The position numbers and the translations under genes are program-made. A DNA stretch of 64,000 nucleotides, from NCBI RefSeq assembly GCF_025717065.2, contig NZ_JAOVZO020000023.1, forward strand, positions 1 to 64,000. The letters run 5' to 3'. Below are positions 43,417 to 51,235 of this stretch, one piece after another; the first letter of the stretch is position 1; the number at the start of each line of letters is the position of its first letter. A model generated the notes under the pieces. That model was not told the origin of the DNA, did not search any database, and saw only the letters and a list, made by a program, of their open reading frames with translations. The stretch comes from Tahibacter soli. Lineage in GTDB: Bacteria > Pseudomonadota > Gammaproteobacteria > Xanthomonadales > Rhodanobacteraceae.

Positions 43417-44451
43417 ATGACGATCAAAGCCGCATTCCCGCTTTCGCCGAAGTTCACCGTTCGCGCCCGCGCGACGCCCAGCGCACCTCAACTGGCCCTC
43501 GCGGCCGCGCAGCTCCAGGCGCAGATCGCGGTAGCCGTGGAACTGTATACGATCCCGCTGTACCTCTCGGCGTGCGCGTCGATCAACAAGAGCGCGAGCC
43601 CGAACGCGGCGACCGCGTATTCGAACGTGCTCAGCGTATGCACCGAAGAAATGATGCATCTGCAGCTGGCCGCCAACATGTGCCTGGCGCTCGGCACGAC
43701 GCCGAACTTCACCGCGCCGGTGTACGGCGTGGCGCCGGCGTACCCCGACGGCACGCCGATTCTCGATCCGGACGATCCGGCGACCGGCGACTCGGGCGTC
43801 CTCAACGCCACGATCGGCAACATCATCGACATCCTGCCGGTGATGCTCGATATCGAAGTGCCGACCGAATTCGAATCCGGCGCGCTGCTGCCGCCGTATC
43901 ATTCGATCGGCCAGATGTACGACGCGCTCGTGGGCCTTGCGCGCCTGTGCCGCAGCGTCGCGCCGTGGACGCTGACGAACCAGGTGTCGAACGTGTTCGC
44001 GGCGCAGCCGTTCACGCAGACGATCGGCAGCTTCAGCGATCTGACGAGCGCCGTCGACGTGATCTGCGAACAGGGCGAAGGCAAGGCGCAGTCGCCGCCG
44101 CCGAGCGCTCCGTATACCGCGAGCGAGTTCATGATTCCCGACGCGAGCGACCAGCTGGCGGGCGCGGGTTCCGATGCGTCGCCGCTCAACACCTACAGCC
44201 ATTTCGGCCGTTTCCTGACGGTGCAGTCGCTGAACCTGACCAGCGCCGAGGTCTACAGCGGCACGGCGGCGCCGAACTCGGCCGAAAACCTCACGCTGCA
44301 GAAGAACTTCGCCGCGCTGATCACGACGCTCAACGGCATCTGGGCGGGCACGGTGTCGTCGGGCAACATCTGGTCGATGACGTCGCTGATGGGCGACGTG
44401 ACGGCGGTCTGGCAGAAGGGCAATATTCCGCAGTGGACGCCGGTGAGCTAG
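43417..44451 (+). CDS. VioB-type ferritin-like (iminophenyl-pyruvate dimer synthase-like) protein
   Basis: 344 residues from ATG 43417 with a GGAG site. No signal peptide is evident. Residues ~30-95 form the ferritin-like four-helix start: 'AVELYTIPLYLSACASI' (Glu ~42) and 'CTEEMMHLQLAANMCLALG' with E-x-x-H (Glu 78, His 81), the pattern of the PF12902-type domain first seen in violacein VioB and StaD-like imine dimer synthases. These bind one or two iron/haem centres and couple amine/imine intermediates oxidatively. The rest (95-344) is Thr/Ser-rich without clear motifs. It is divergent from the operon by 267 bases, so it is the likely oxidative partner of that pathway. Confidence 0.7.
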   Translation: MTIKAAFPLSPKFTVRARATPSAPQLALAAAQLQAQIAVAVELYTIPLYLSACASINKSASPNAATAYSNVLSVCTEEMMHLQLAANMCLALGTTPNFTAPVYGVAPAYPDGTPILDPDDPATGDSGVLNATIGNIIDILPVMLDIEVPTEFESGALLPPYHSIGQMYDALVGLARLCRSVAPWTLTNQVSNVFAAQPFTQTIGSFSDLTSAVDVICEQGEGKAQSPPPSAPYTASEFMIPDASDQLAGAGSDASPLNTYSHFGRFLTVQSLNLTSAEVYSGTAAPNSAENLTLQKNFAALITTLNGIWAGTVSSGNIWSMTSLMGDVTAVWQKGNIPQWTPVS

Positions 44452-44579
44452 TAAGCACATTCACGGTGTGGCGCGGACCGATCGGTCGACGAGTGCGACC
44501 GATCGGTCCGGATGGCGCAGCGGCGGCAAAGCTTGGACCGAGCCAAAGCGTATAGGGAATACTGGAGGTCGGTGAGCTA
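44434..44579. repeat. Imperfect direct repeat at the 3' end of the ferritin-like gene
   Basis: TGGACGCCGGTGAGCTA (44434-44450, covering the stop codon) recurs as TGGAGGTCGGTGAGCTA at 44563-44579 (15 of 17 identical), just before the DNA turns AT-rich. A copied gene end at the edge of foreign DNA can mark an insertion point, but no matching copy was found at the other edge. Confidence 0.4.
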
Positions 44580-44857
44580 AATTATTGTCGCACCTACAAA
44601 TGGTCTGCGCTTACAAGTTTCCGGCCAGACCACTTCGCTCGACTTGATCAGAAAGTACAGCGTCTTGCCGCGGTAGCGTGACTTCTTTTAGGTGAGAGGC
44701 TGTTCGCGGTGATGGCAGTAGGATGCTAAAGAGCCTCTCACCAATGTCGCGGTGCCGACGAATCAAGGCGGGGCGTGCGCGAGTTTTATGCATTCGGACA
44801 AATCAATCGTTGAATACAATTTGAGCTTACGCGGCTCATGCAAGCTCGCGAGGTAGT
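44452..44857. other. Non-coding left flank of the AT-rich island
   Basis: About 400 bases. It holds two palindromes GACCGATCGGTC (44476-44487 and 44497-44508, 21 bases apart), then AT-rich DNA (from ~44575) without a credible gene, and the promoter of the DUF3010/kinase pair. The same core ACCGATCGGTC occurs once more at 46436-46446 beyond the kinase gene. Confidence 0.5.
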
Positions 44858-45256
44858 ATGAAAATACTTGGCGTAGAGTTTGATTCAAACAAAATGCACT
44901 ATGTTCTAATTGAGGGCGATTTCGATATTCACGAGGTATTGCAAAAGAATCGACTAGAGCTTGCTGAAACCAGATCCCGCGATTCATTGGTCGCTTTTCA
45001 AGACGCAATTCGAACGCTTTACAATGCAACCGTCCCCGATATTTTAAGCATTAAAGCTAAGCCAGAGGCCGGGCAAATGAGGGCGGGCGCCGCAGCTCTA
45101 AAAATGGAGGGCGTAGTTCTGGCTAACGCTCCATGCAAGGTAGTTTTTGTGTCGGGCCTTAGGATTAACCAATGTGAAGTGGAGTGCGGGGGACTTCAAA
45201 AATATTTACAGCCCGCTTATAAGGCGGCGGTCGTGACGCTTACTTCACAGCGATGA
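44858..45256 (+). CDS. DUF3010-like small protein paired with a kinase
   Basis: 132 residues. The opening 'MKILGVEFDSNKMHYVLIEGDF' and the later 'ILSIKAKPEAGQMRAGAAALKMEGVVLAN' follow the DUF3010 pattern (M-K-I-x-G-V-E ... K-x-G-x-x-x-G-x-x-x-x-K-x-E), a small family predicted to have an RNase H-like fold. No catalytic acid set can be assigned with certainty. A GAGGTAG ribosome-binding site precedes ATG 44858. Base composition is clearly lower in GC than the surroundings and codons end in A/T. It overlaps the kinase gene by 4 bases (ATGA), so the two act as one module. Function unknown. Confidence 0.65.
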   Translation: MKILGVEFDSNKMHYVLIEGDFDIHEVLQKNRLELAETRSRDSLVAFQDAIRTLYNATVPDILSIKAKPEAGQMRAGAAALKMEGVVLANAPCKVVFVSGLRINQCEVECGGLQKYLQPAYKAAVVTLTSQR

Positions 45257-46326
45257 TCGATCTAGCAGAGTTTCCCGCTGACATTTCACGTGCACTGCTG
45301 GCGTTGGCTGAGCATTACGAATATTTGAGTAGTAATGATCGTGGGGCTAATGGATACGTGATTTTTGGAAGGAATCGAGTATCTAGGGCCGATGTTGCGA
45401 TCAAATTCTATTTCGGTCAGCCTGGCGCTCATCAGCACGACGAACCACGACTCTTGTCGGCGGTGAGATCAGCGAATATTTTACAGATTCTTGAGGCTAG
45501 GCAGGTCTCCACAGACTGGGCATATTTCATAACGCCGTTATGTGCGGAGGGCGATGTAGATGATTTTATTTCGACGTCTCCAAGCCTGCACAGATCTATT
45601 GACGTGGCGCTCGGAATATGTGCTGGTGTAAGTGCACTTCATGCGTTGCGTATCGTACATAGAGATTTAAAGCCGGCAAACATCGTCCTCGCTGCTGGCA
45701 TACCACAAATTGCAGATTTTGGCAGCGTGCGTCTGCTCGATGCCGAATCGAATGAGGTTGATGCTTCAGCGCATAGCGTTATATATCGCCCTCCGGAATC
45801 CTTTGTTACCGGAAGGTATTCTATTAGAGGAGATGTCTATCAAATTGGGCTCGTCACGTACCAGCTGTTGGGTGGGCGGCTTTCTTATGATGGCTTTAGC
45901 TACTTCAATGTTCGCGATCGAAGGAACTACGTAAAACTTGTTTCGGATTTCGATCGCTCTCGCTTCGTCGATAGTGTAATACGCAGACATGCTATCGCTC
46001 AGCAATTGATGGATCTTTCTTCATTGCCAGATTGGATCGACAATCAAACGAGGCGCGCGCTGCGACGAATGACTAGTTCCGTGCCGGGCGACCGCTTAGG
46101 TTCAACAGCAGATGTTGCCGCAGAGTTAACAGCGATGCGCGCGCGACTGCGCGATTGGCGATGGAACGGTGGCGTCGCAACACTGCAAATGGGGGCTGTA
46201 CGTATTGAGTTGCGGCCGTCGCGTACTGGCACATTCGAAGCATTTCGCGACTATGGGTCGGGTTTTAGGCGAGTGCCGAACTTGGCTCCGGGAACCATTG
46301 GTCATCTTGTAAGAGCTTTGGCTTAG
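45253..46326 (+). CDS. Ser/Thr protein kinase in the AT-rich island
   Basis: 357 residues, no membrane segment. Kinase domain about 25-300: a degenerate glycine loop 'NDRGANGYVIFG', Lys in 'VAIKFYF' (~51), catalytic 'IVHRDLKPANIVL' (~135), 'IADFGSVRL' (~155) and a P+1-like 'SVIYRPPESF' in place of APE, followed by 'RGDVYQIGLVTYQLLGG'. The core is therefore probably active. A small C-terminal extension (300-357) carries 'GAVRIELRPSRTGTFEAFRDYGSGFRRVP'. AT-rich codons and the lone two-gene setting suggest recent transfer. Small kinase modules of this sort are often stress- or phage-response devices, which is inference only. Confidence 0.85.
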   Translation: MIDLAEFPADISRALLALAEHYEYLSSNDRGANGYVIFGRNRVSRADVAIKFYFGQPGAHQHDEPRLLSAVRSANILQILEARQVSTDWAYFITPLCAEGDVDDFISTSPSLHRSIDVALGICAGVSALHALRIVHRDLKPANIVLAAGIPQIADFGSVRLLDAESNEVDASAHSVIYRPPESFVTGRYSIRGDVYQIGLVTYQLLGGRLSYDGFSYFNVRDRRNYVKLVSDFDRSRFVDSVIRRHAIAQQLMDLSSLPDWIDNQTRRALRRMTSSVPGDRLGSTADVAAELTAMRARLRDWRWNGGVATLQMGAVRIELRPSRTGTFEAFRDYGSGFRRVPNLAPGTIGHLVRALA

Positions 46327-46584
46327 TGCGGTTTCGATTCTGCTCAGAAGTGTGTGACGCACAAAGAACGTGTAGGTGTTCTCGCCAATTGGGTGGTCTG
46401 TGACTCGTTCTACATACCTCACGACCAGATCTATACCGATCGGTCTTACTACCAATTACTGCGTGCGCTGAAATCTGTCGAGCTCAATCGCTTTTTTTGG
46501 CGCCTCGGTCTTCGCTTGACTAGGGTTTTATTATGGGGGGCCGTTTGAACCGCGGAGGTCGTCGTTCCAAGTGGCACTCGAGCG
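46327..46584. other. Non-coding right flank of the AT-rich island
   Basis: 258 bases between the kinase gene and the convergent fructuronate reductase gene. It is AT-rich to about 46545, then returns abruptly to high GC. It contains a third ACCGATCGGTC (46436-46446). A 64-codon ORF here (46354-46548, GTG start) has no support. Confidence 0.45.
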
Positions 46585-48093
46585 CTACGCCATCCCCGCC
46601 AACGCCGCATGCACCTTCGCCGCGTTCGGCTCGCCGACGCTCGCGATGCGGTCGTACGCGCGCGTCAGCGGTTCGACGAAGCGCGGGTTGCTCGACAGCC
46701 ACAGCGGAAAGATCGCATCGAGCGCGAGGAATTCGGGCAGGTCGCTCGCCGCGTTGCCGACGCAGTTGCGCGCCGATTCCGTCAGCGATTCGGTCAGCGG
46801 ATCGACGATCGCGCGACCGTCGCGCGCCTCGCGCCGCAGGTAGTCGAGCCACGCCGCGATCGGCAGGCACAGGCGATCGACCGCTTCGCCCTGCGCGAGC
46901 CGGTCGGCCAGCGTCGCGATCAGCCGCGTCGAGACATGCAGCGAACCGTCGCGCGCGAGATCGTTGAGGTCGTGCCGTATCGCGGGGTTGCGCAGGCGCT
47001 TGAGCGTCGCCGTCACGTAGGCGTCGGCGCCGAGTTCGCGCGGCACGTTCAGCACCGGCAGCACGTCGCGGCGCAGCAGGCGTTCGACGAGCGCCGCGAG
47101 CGGCGCGTCGGCCATCGCGTCGGCGACCGTCGCGTGTCCGCAGGCGAGGCCGAGATAGGCGATCGCGGTCTGCGCCGCGTACAGCACGCGCACTTTCATG
47201 CGGTCGACCGCGGCGACGTCGCGCGTCACCGTCACGCCGACGCTCGCCCAGTCCGGCACGCGGTTGCAGAAGCGATCCTCGATCACCCATTGCGCGTAGC
47301 TTTCGCGCTGCACCGGCCAGCGGTCGCGGCAGCCGAGCGTCTGGGCGACCTGCTGGCGGAGCGCATCGTCCGTCGGCGGCACGATGCAGTCGACCGCCGA
47401 ACACGGAAACGCCGCTTCGCCGACGATCCAGCGCGCCAGATCGTGCTGCCGCTGCGCCATCGCCAGATCGACCGCGGCGCGCATCAGACGCCGGCCGTTG
47501 TCCGGCAGGCTGTCGCACGAGATCGTCGTGAAAGGCTTGATCGATTCGGCGCGCCGGCGGCGCAGCGCCTCGACGAGATAGCCGACCGCGCTCGTCGGCG
47601 CGTCGGGCTGCGCGAGGTCGCGGCGGATGTCGGGATGGTTGAGGTCCAGGCGCCCGTCGGCGCCGAGGCAGTAGCCGGCCTCGGTCACCGTGAGCGTGAC
47701 GAGGCGCGTATGTTTCGAGGTCAGCCGCGAGAGCACGCGGGCGGGGTCCTGCGGCGCGACGATGAGTTCGCGCAGCGCGCCGATCACGCGCAGCTGCCGC
47801 GGTTCGTCCTGCACGGCGACGCAGTACAGGCCGTGCTGCGGCTCGAGCGCGTCGTGCACGGCGCTCGTCTTGAGCGAAACGGCGCTGACGGCCCAGTCGA
47901 AGTCGCGCGCGAGGATGTCGTCGAAGCACCACGCCTGATGCGCGCGGTGGAACGCGCCGGGACCGAAATGCACGACGCCGATGCGGCTGGCCTGCACCGG
48001 ATACGCCGGCTGGCGGATCGCGGCGCGCAGGTGGCCCAGCGCCTGCGGGTCGAGAAACTTTCCGGCAACCACCGCGTCGGCGACGACACTCAC
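46585..48093 (-). CDS. uxuB: Fructuronate reductase / mannitol dehydrogenase family
   Basis: 502 residues from GTG 48093, which has an AGGAG site; the ORF runs on to 48315 through promoter DNA. N-terminal Rossmann NAD site 'IGVVHFGPGAFHRAHQAWCFDDIL', then 'LVTLTVTEAGYCLG', 'TTISCDSLPDNGRRL', 'VPDWASVGVTVTRDV', 'KVRVLYAAQTAIAYLG' and the C-terminal helical domain, all as in UxuB. It reduces D-fructuronate to D-mannonate, the glucuronate branch that also ends in KDG. Tagaturonate or mannitol as substrate cannot be excluded. Faces away from the LacI regulator gene. UxaC and UxuA are not in the window. Confidence 0.85.
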   Translation of the reverse strand: MSVVADAVVAGKFLDPQALGHLRAAIRQPAYPVQASRIGVVHFGPGAFHRAHQAWCFDDILARDFDWAVSAVSLKTSAVHDALEPQHGLYCVAVQDEPRQLRVIGALRELIVAPQDPARVLSRLTSKHTRLVTLTVTEAGYCLGADGRLDLNHPDIRRDLAQPDAPTSAVGYLVEALRRRRAESIKPFTTISCDSLPDNGRRLMRAAVDLAMAQRQHDLARWIVGEAAFPCSAVDCIVPPTDDALRQQVAQTLGCRDRWPVQRESYAQWVIEDRFCNRVPDWASVGVTVTRDVAAVDRMKVRVLYAAQTAIAYLGLACGHATVADAMADAPLAALVERLLRRDVLPVLNVPRELGADAYVTATLKRLRNPAIRHDLNDLARDGSLHVSTRLIATLADRLAQGEAVDRLCLPIAAWLDYLRREARDGRAIVDPLTESLTESARNCVGNAASDLPEFLALDAIFPLWLSSNPRFVEPLTRAYDRIASVGEPNAAKVHAALAGMA

Positions 48094-48212
48094 AAAGCGA
48101 CTCCTGCTGGTGCTGCGGTGATTGCGTTCGCCCTGGGGCGGCGGGCCGGCCGGCGGCCCGGATCCGGAGTCTAGCGAGGCAGGCTCTTCTGCCGCTAGTC
48201 GTTGCGTACATA

Positions 48213-48230
48213 CTGGTTTGGTACTACCAG
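48213..48230. promoter_or_regulatory. TGGTACTACCA palindrome upstream of uxuB
   Basis: TGGTACTACCA (48219-48229) fits the T-G-G-T-N3-A-C-C-A pattern used by FadR-type GntR regulators (the ExuR/UxuR branch); an outer pair CTGGT/ACCAG spans 48213-48230. It lies 120 bases upstream of the fructuronate reductase start. No GntR regulator is encoded in the window. Confidence 0.45.
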
Positions 48231-48310
48231 CGGCAGGCGCCATGGCGATCGTGCACACTGTACGTGCGATACCGGCCGTTCGTTGCACGATGCCGTGCGT
48301 TTGCGCATTC

Positions 48311-48332
48311 GACATCGACGATCGTCGATGTC
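48311..48332. repeat. Perfect 22-base palindrome
   Basis: GACATCGACGA followed by its exact complement (48311-48332), with no unpaired centre. It could be an operator or a cruciform/hairpin. Not found elsewhere in the window by eye. Confidence 0.5.
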
Positions 48333-48498
48333 GCGGCGGCCGGCGGTCGCGCGACGGCGCGCTGTCGCGGCGGGCGGCACGAACGCGTCGCCGCGCGCGG
48401 CTTGTGGAAATTCATAATTGTCCACTATGTTTGCGCCGTCGCCGCCGGGCCGGGCGCGCCGGCGGTGCCGCTGCGGGCGTGCTGCACCTAAGTCGGAC

Positions 48499-48529
48499 TT
48501 GACAGTGCTGGGTACCGGTGTCATTAGAT
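48499..48529 (+). promoter_or_regulatory. LacI-gene promoter with self-operator
   Basis: Consensus -35 TTGACA (48499-48504), operator ACCGGTGTCA (48514-48523) and a -10-like CATTAGAT starting 17 bases after the -35. The site in its own promoter implies that the repressor limits its own synthesis. Confidence 0.65.
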
Positions 48530-48627
48530 CGGCCTACAAACGTCTGTTCGCCCGGGTATGCGCGCTTGTCAGCATCGCCCCGGTCGGGGGAGGCAGGCGC
48601 GGCAACCTCGCAGGATATCGAACCCGT

Positions 48628-49701
48628 ATGACCGCACGACGCATCGAACGCCCGGCCGCCGACATCGCCCAGGACAAGGCGAACGCCAAATCCGGCGGCG
48701 CGACCATCAACGACATCGCGCGCCTGGCCGGCGTTTCCAAGAAAACCGTTTCGCGCGTGATCAACCGCTCGCCGCTCGTGCAGGTCCAGACGCGCGAACG
48801 CGTCGAGGCGCTGATCCGCGAGGTCGGCTACGTGCCCGATCCGATGGCGCGGGGCCTCGCGTTCCGCAAGTCGTTCCTGATCGGCATGGTGTACGACAAC
48901 CCCAACGCGCAGTACATCGTCAACATGCAGGGCGGCGCGCTGGAAAGCCTGCGCGGCTCGGGATTCGAGCTCGTCGTGCATCCGTGCGACAGCAAGAGCG
49001 ACGACTACATCGCCGGCGTGCGCCATTTCGTCGTGCAGCAGCGCCTGCACGGCGTGATTCTCGTGCCGCGCGTGTCGGAAGACTCGGCGCTGGTCGACAT
49101 GCTCAACGAAGTCGGCGTGCGCTACGCGCGCATCGCCGCGGTGTCGCTCGACCAGCCGCGCCGCATGATCGCGACGAACGACCGGCTCGGCGCGATCGAG
49201 GCCGCGAACTATCTCGAATCGCTCGGTCACCGGCGCATCGGCCTCATCACCGGCCCGCAGCGGTATCTGTCCGCGCGCGAACGCGGCGGCGGCTTCATCG
49301 CGGCGCTGGCCAAGCGCGGCATCGAGCTTGCGCCCGAATATGTCATCGAGGGCGGCTACACGTTCGAATCGGGCGTCGCCGGTGCCGAACGGCTGCTGGC
49401 CCTGCCGGAGCGACCGACCGCGATCTTCGCGCTGAACGACGAAATGGCCGCCGGCGTGTACAAGGCCGCGCACCGGCTCGGGCTGTCGCTGCCCGAGCAG
49501 CTGTCGATCGTCGGCTTCGACGACAGCCCGCTGGCCACGCGGCTGTGGCCGTCGCTGACGTCGGTGCGCCTGCCGATCTGGGACATGGGCCTGCATGCCG
49601 CGGCCATGCTGCTGTCGCCGGAAGAATCGCCGCGCGAAGGGCCGCTGATCGCGCCGCATCTCGTCGTGCGCGAATCGTGCAGCTCGCCGGGCAGGGTGTA
49701 G
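48628..49701 (+). CDS. LacI-family transcriptional repressor of the pectin/uronate locus
   Basis: 357 residues from ATG 48628; the ORF extends to 48418 but through the operator and promoter. A 22-residue tail precedes the helix-turn-helix 'TINDIARLAGVSKKTVSRVIN' type motif (25-45) with its minor-groove hinge helix. The periplasmic-binding-protein-like effector domain follows ('FLIGMVYDNPNAQYIVNMQGG', 'HRRIGLITGP', 'TAIFALNDEMAAGV', 'LSIVGFDDSPLA'). Its place in the locus and the repeated TGACACCGGT sites make it the probable KdgR/UxuR-like regulator, released by a keto-sugar acid such as KDG. The ligand is inferred. Confidence 0.88.
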   Translation: MTARRIERPAADIAQDKANAKSGGATINDIARLAGVSKKTVSRVINRSPLVQVQTRERVEALIREVGYVPDPMARGLAFRKSFLIGMVYDNPNAQYIVNMQGGALESLRGSGFELVVHPCDSKSDDYIAGVRHFVVQQRLHGVILVPRVSEDSALVDMLNEVGVRYARIAAVSLDQPRRMIATNDRLGAIEAANYLESLGHRRIGLITGPQRYLSARERGGGFIAALAKRGIELAPEYVIEGGYTFESGVAGAERLLALPERPTAIFALNDEMAAGVYKAAHRLGLSLPEQLSIVGFDDSPLATRLWPSLTSVRLPIWDMGLHAAAMLLSPEESPREGPLIAPHLVVRESCSSPGRV

Positions 49702-49749
49702 GCGGCGCATCCCGGCGCGATGCCGGGATGCGCGCGGTTCGCGTAGCAA

Positions 49750-50943
49750 TCAGTCGAAATCATTCAACGGCGCGCCGGGCGTGTCGCCCGGCCGCTTGCC
49801 GACTTCCCAGCCGTCCGCGTCGAACCGGCGGGCGTCCTGCGGCGGGGGCGCGGCGTCGAGCGCGTGCGGCGTGCCGCAGCTCGTCGTGACCGGCGGCGTG
49901 CCGGGTTCGAGGATACGGTCGATCGGTTCGTTCGCGAGATCGTACAGGCGCACGCCGCCGGCAATCGTCGCGGCGAGCCAGCGCGCGTCGCGCGAGAGCG
50001 TGAGGCGGCCCTGCGACAGCGCGCCGTTGCCGCTCCAGGGAAACGGGTAGTTGTCGACGCGTTTTTGCAGTGCCAGCGTTCGCGCGCTGTAGATGTTCAC
50101 GCCCTGGCGCGTGCCGTTCCAGTCCCAGTCGGCCGTGACGAACTGCGTGCCGCCGGGCGGAGCGACGACCGAAAGCGGTCCCCACGACGCGTACTGCCCG
50201 ATCGTTCCGACCTGTGCGAGCGCGCCGTTCCTGCCTTCGCGCGACAGCACGTGCGCGCCGCCGTACGTGGGCACGACGACGCGGTTCGCCGTGTCGTCGG
50301 CCGCGATCTCGAAGACGAACCAGTAGAGATCGATGCCGCCGGCGTACTGCGCCGTGCCGGGATTCCACAGGAAGGCCGGACCGCTGCTGATGTTCGACTC
50401 GGCGAGCGCGAGCAGGGCGCCGTCGCCGCTCGCGGCGATCATCGAATCCTGGCGGACGCCGCGCACTTGGTCGATCGCGCCGGTATGCGGGTCGTAGCGC
50501 CGCAGCGGCACCCAACCGGACCCCGCGAACGAGCTGGTTATCGACAGCACGTCGCCGGCCGTCCACGCGACCATGTACGTGCCGCTCTCGTAGAACTCGG
50601 CCGGAAACTCGATCTTTCGCGGCGTGCCGCCGTCGTCGCGGTCGACCAGATAGAAGTGCGCCTTGCCCGCCGATACGCCCTGGCCGGCGACGGCGATCCA
50701 GCGGCCGTTCGCCGACGCGTCGATGCCGGCCGGCGGCGAGTCGAGCGCGATCGGCGGAAGCGGGGTGCAGCCTTTGAGATCGTAGCGATGCAGCCGCGTG
50801 TCGGCCGTGACGTACAGCGTGTCGCCGACGAACGCGTGATCGCGTGCGTCGGCGATCGGCAGGTCGACGTAGACGGCGGCGGACGACGCGGCGCTTGCGA
50901 GGGCGAGGCCGAGCGCGACGAACGAACGGGAATGTTTCGGCAT
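49750..50943 (-). CDS. Secreted beta-propeller-like protein, function unknown
   Basis: 397 residues with signal peptide 'MPKHSRSFVALGLALASAASSA'. The mature part shows repeated beta-rich segments of the YVTN/propeller kind ('DTLYVTADTRLHRYDLKGC', 'GIDASANGRWIAVAGQG', 'GALLALAESN', 'RLTLSRDARWLAATIAGGVRLYDLAN'), about seven units. The tail 'RRFDADGWEVGKRPGDTPGAPLNDFD' is acidic. The first start has GGAG upstream. It sits inside the pectin locus, between the LacI gene and kduI, but no catalytic motif ties it to pectin. It could bind sugars or another surface ligand. Confidence 0.6.
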   Translation of the reverse strand: MPKHSRSFVALGLALASAASSAAVYVDLPIADARDHAFVGDTLYVTADTRLHRYDLKGCTPLPPIALDSPPAGIDASANGRWIAVAGQGVSAGKAHFYLVDRDDGGTPRKIEFPAEFYESGTYMVAWTAGDVLSITSSFAGSGWVPLRRYDPHTGAIDQVRGVRQDSMIAASGDGALLALAESNISSGPAFLWNPGTAQYAGGIDLYWFVFEIAADDTANRVVVPTYGGAHVLSREGRNGALAQVGTIGQYASWGPLSVVAPPGGTQFVTADWDWNGTRQGVNIYSARTLALQKRVDNYPFPWSGNGALSQGRLTLSRDARWLAATIAGGVRLYDLANEPIDRILEPGTPPVTTSCGTPHALDAAPPPQDARRFDADGWEVGKRPGDTPGAPLNDFD

Positions 50944-51124
50944 GCGGGTCTCCTGGAGTGGCGGCGAGCCCCCGGCTCGCCGGACGATGCGGCGACGGCA
51001 TGTATCGGCGCGGACGCCGGATCGGGGTTGCGCCGCGGGGGAACCTCATTGGACCGCAACGGCATCTCAGATCCCGCGACCCGCGCGGATGCTTGAAGCC
51101 GCTGTTGCCGGGTATCGCAAGTCA

Positions 51125-51178
51125 TTGAAAAATAAGTGGTGACACCGGTTACCAAAAACCCCTCGAAGCAGGTATGAT
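51125..51178 (+). promoter_or_regulatory. kduI promoter with LacI-type operator
   Basis: TTACCA (51149-51154) and TATGAT (51173-51178), 18 bases apart, form the likely promoter. The operator TGACACCGGT (51140-51149), with the fuller half-match TGACACCGGTTACCA, overlaps the -35 box. Repression by blocking the -35 contact is expected. Confidence 0.62.
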
Positions 51179-51235
51179 GCGGCGACCCGCGGGCGCCGCA
51201 GACGCGCCCGTCCCGAGCGAAGCGGAGTTCTATTC

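Larger units (their letters stand above)
48094..48627. other. Long divergent regulatory interval, uxuB to LacI gene
   Basis: 534 bases, no credible gene. It contains at least three separate palindromic elements (48213-48230, 48311-48332, 48514-48523) and a consensus -35 box for the LacI gene. The density of inverted repeats suggests more than one regulator acts here. Confidence 0.5.

Noticed and set aside
44611-45029. Minus-strand ORFs of 60 and 88 codons at the island's left end
   Set aside because: The second is antisense to the DUF3010-like gene; neither has a ribosome-binding site.
46354-46548. 64-codon ORF after the kinase gene
   Set aside because: Weak GTG start, no ribosome-binding site or recognisable sequence.
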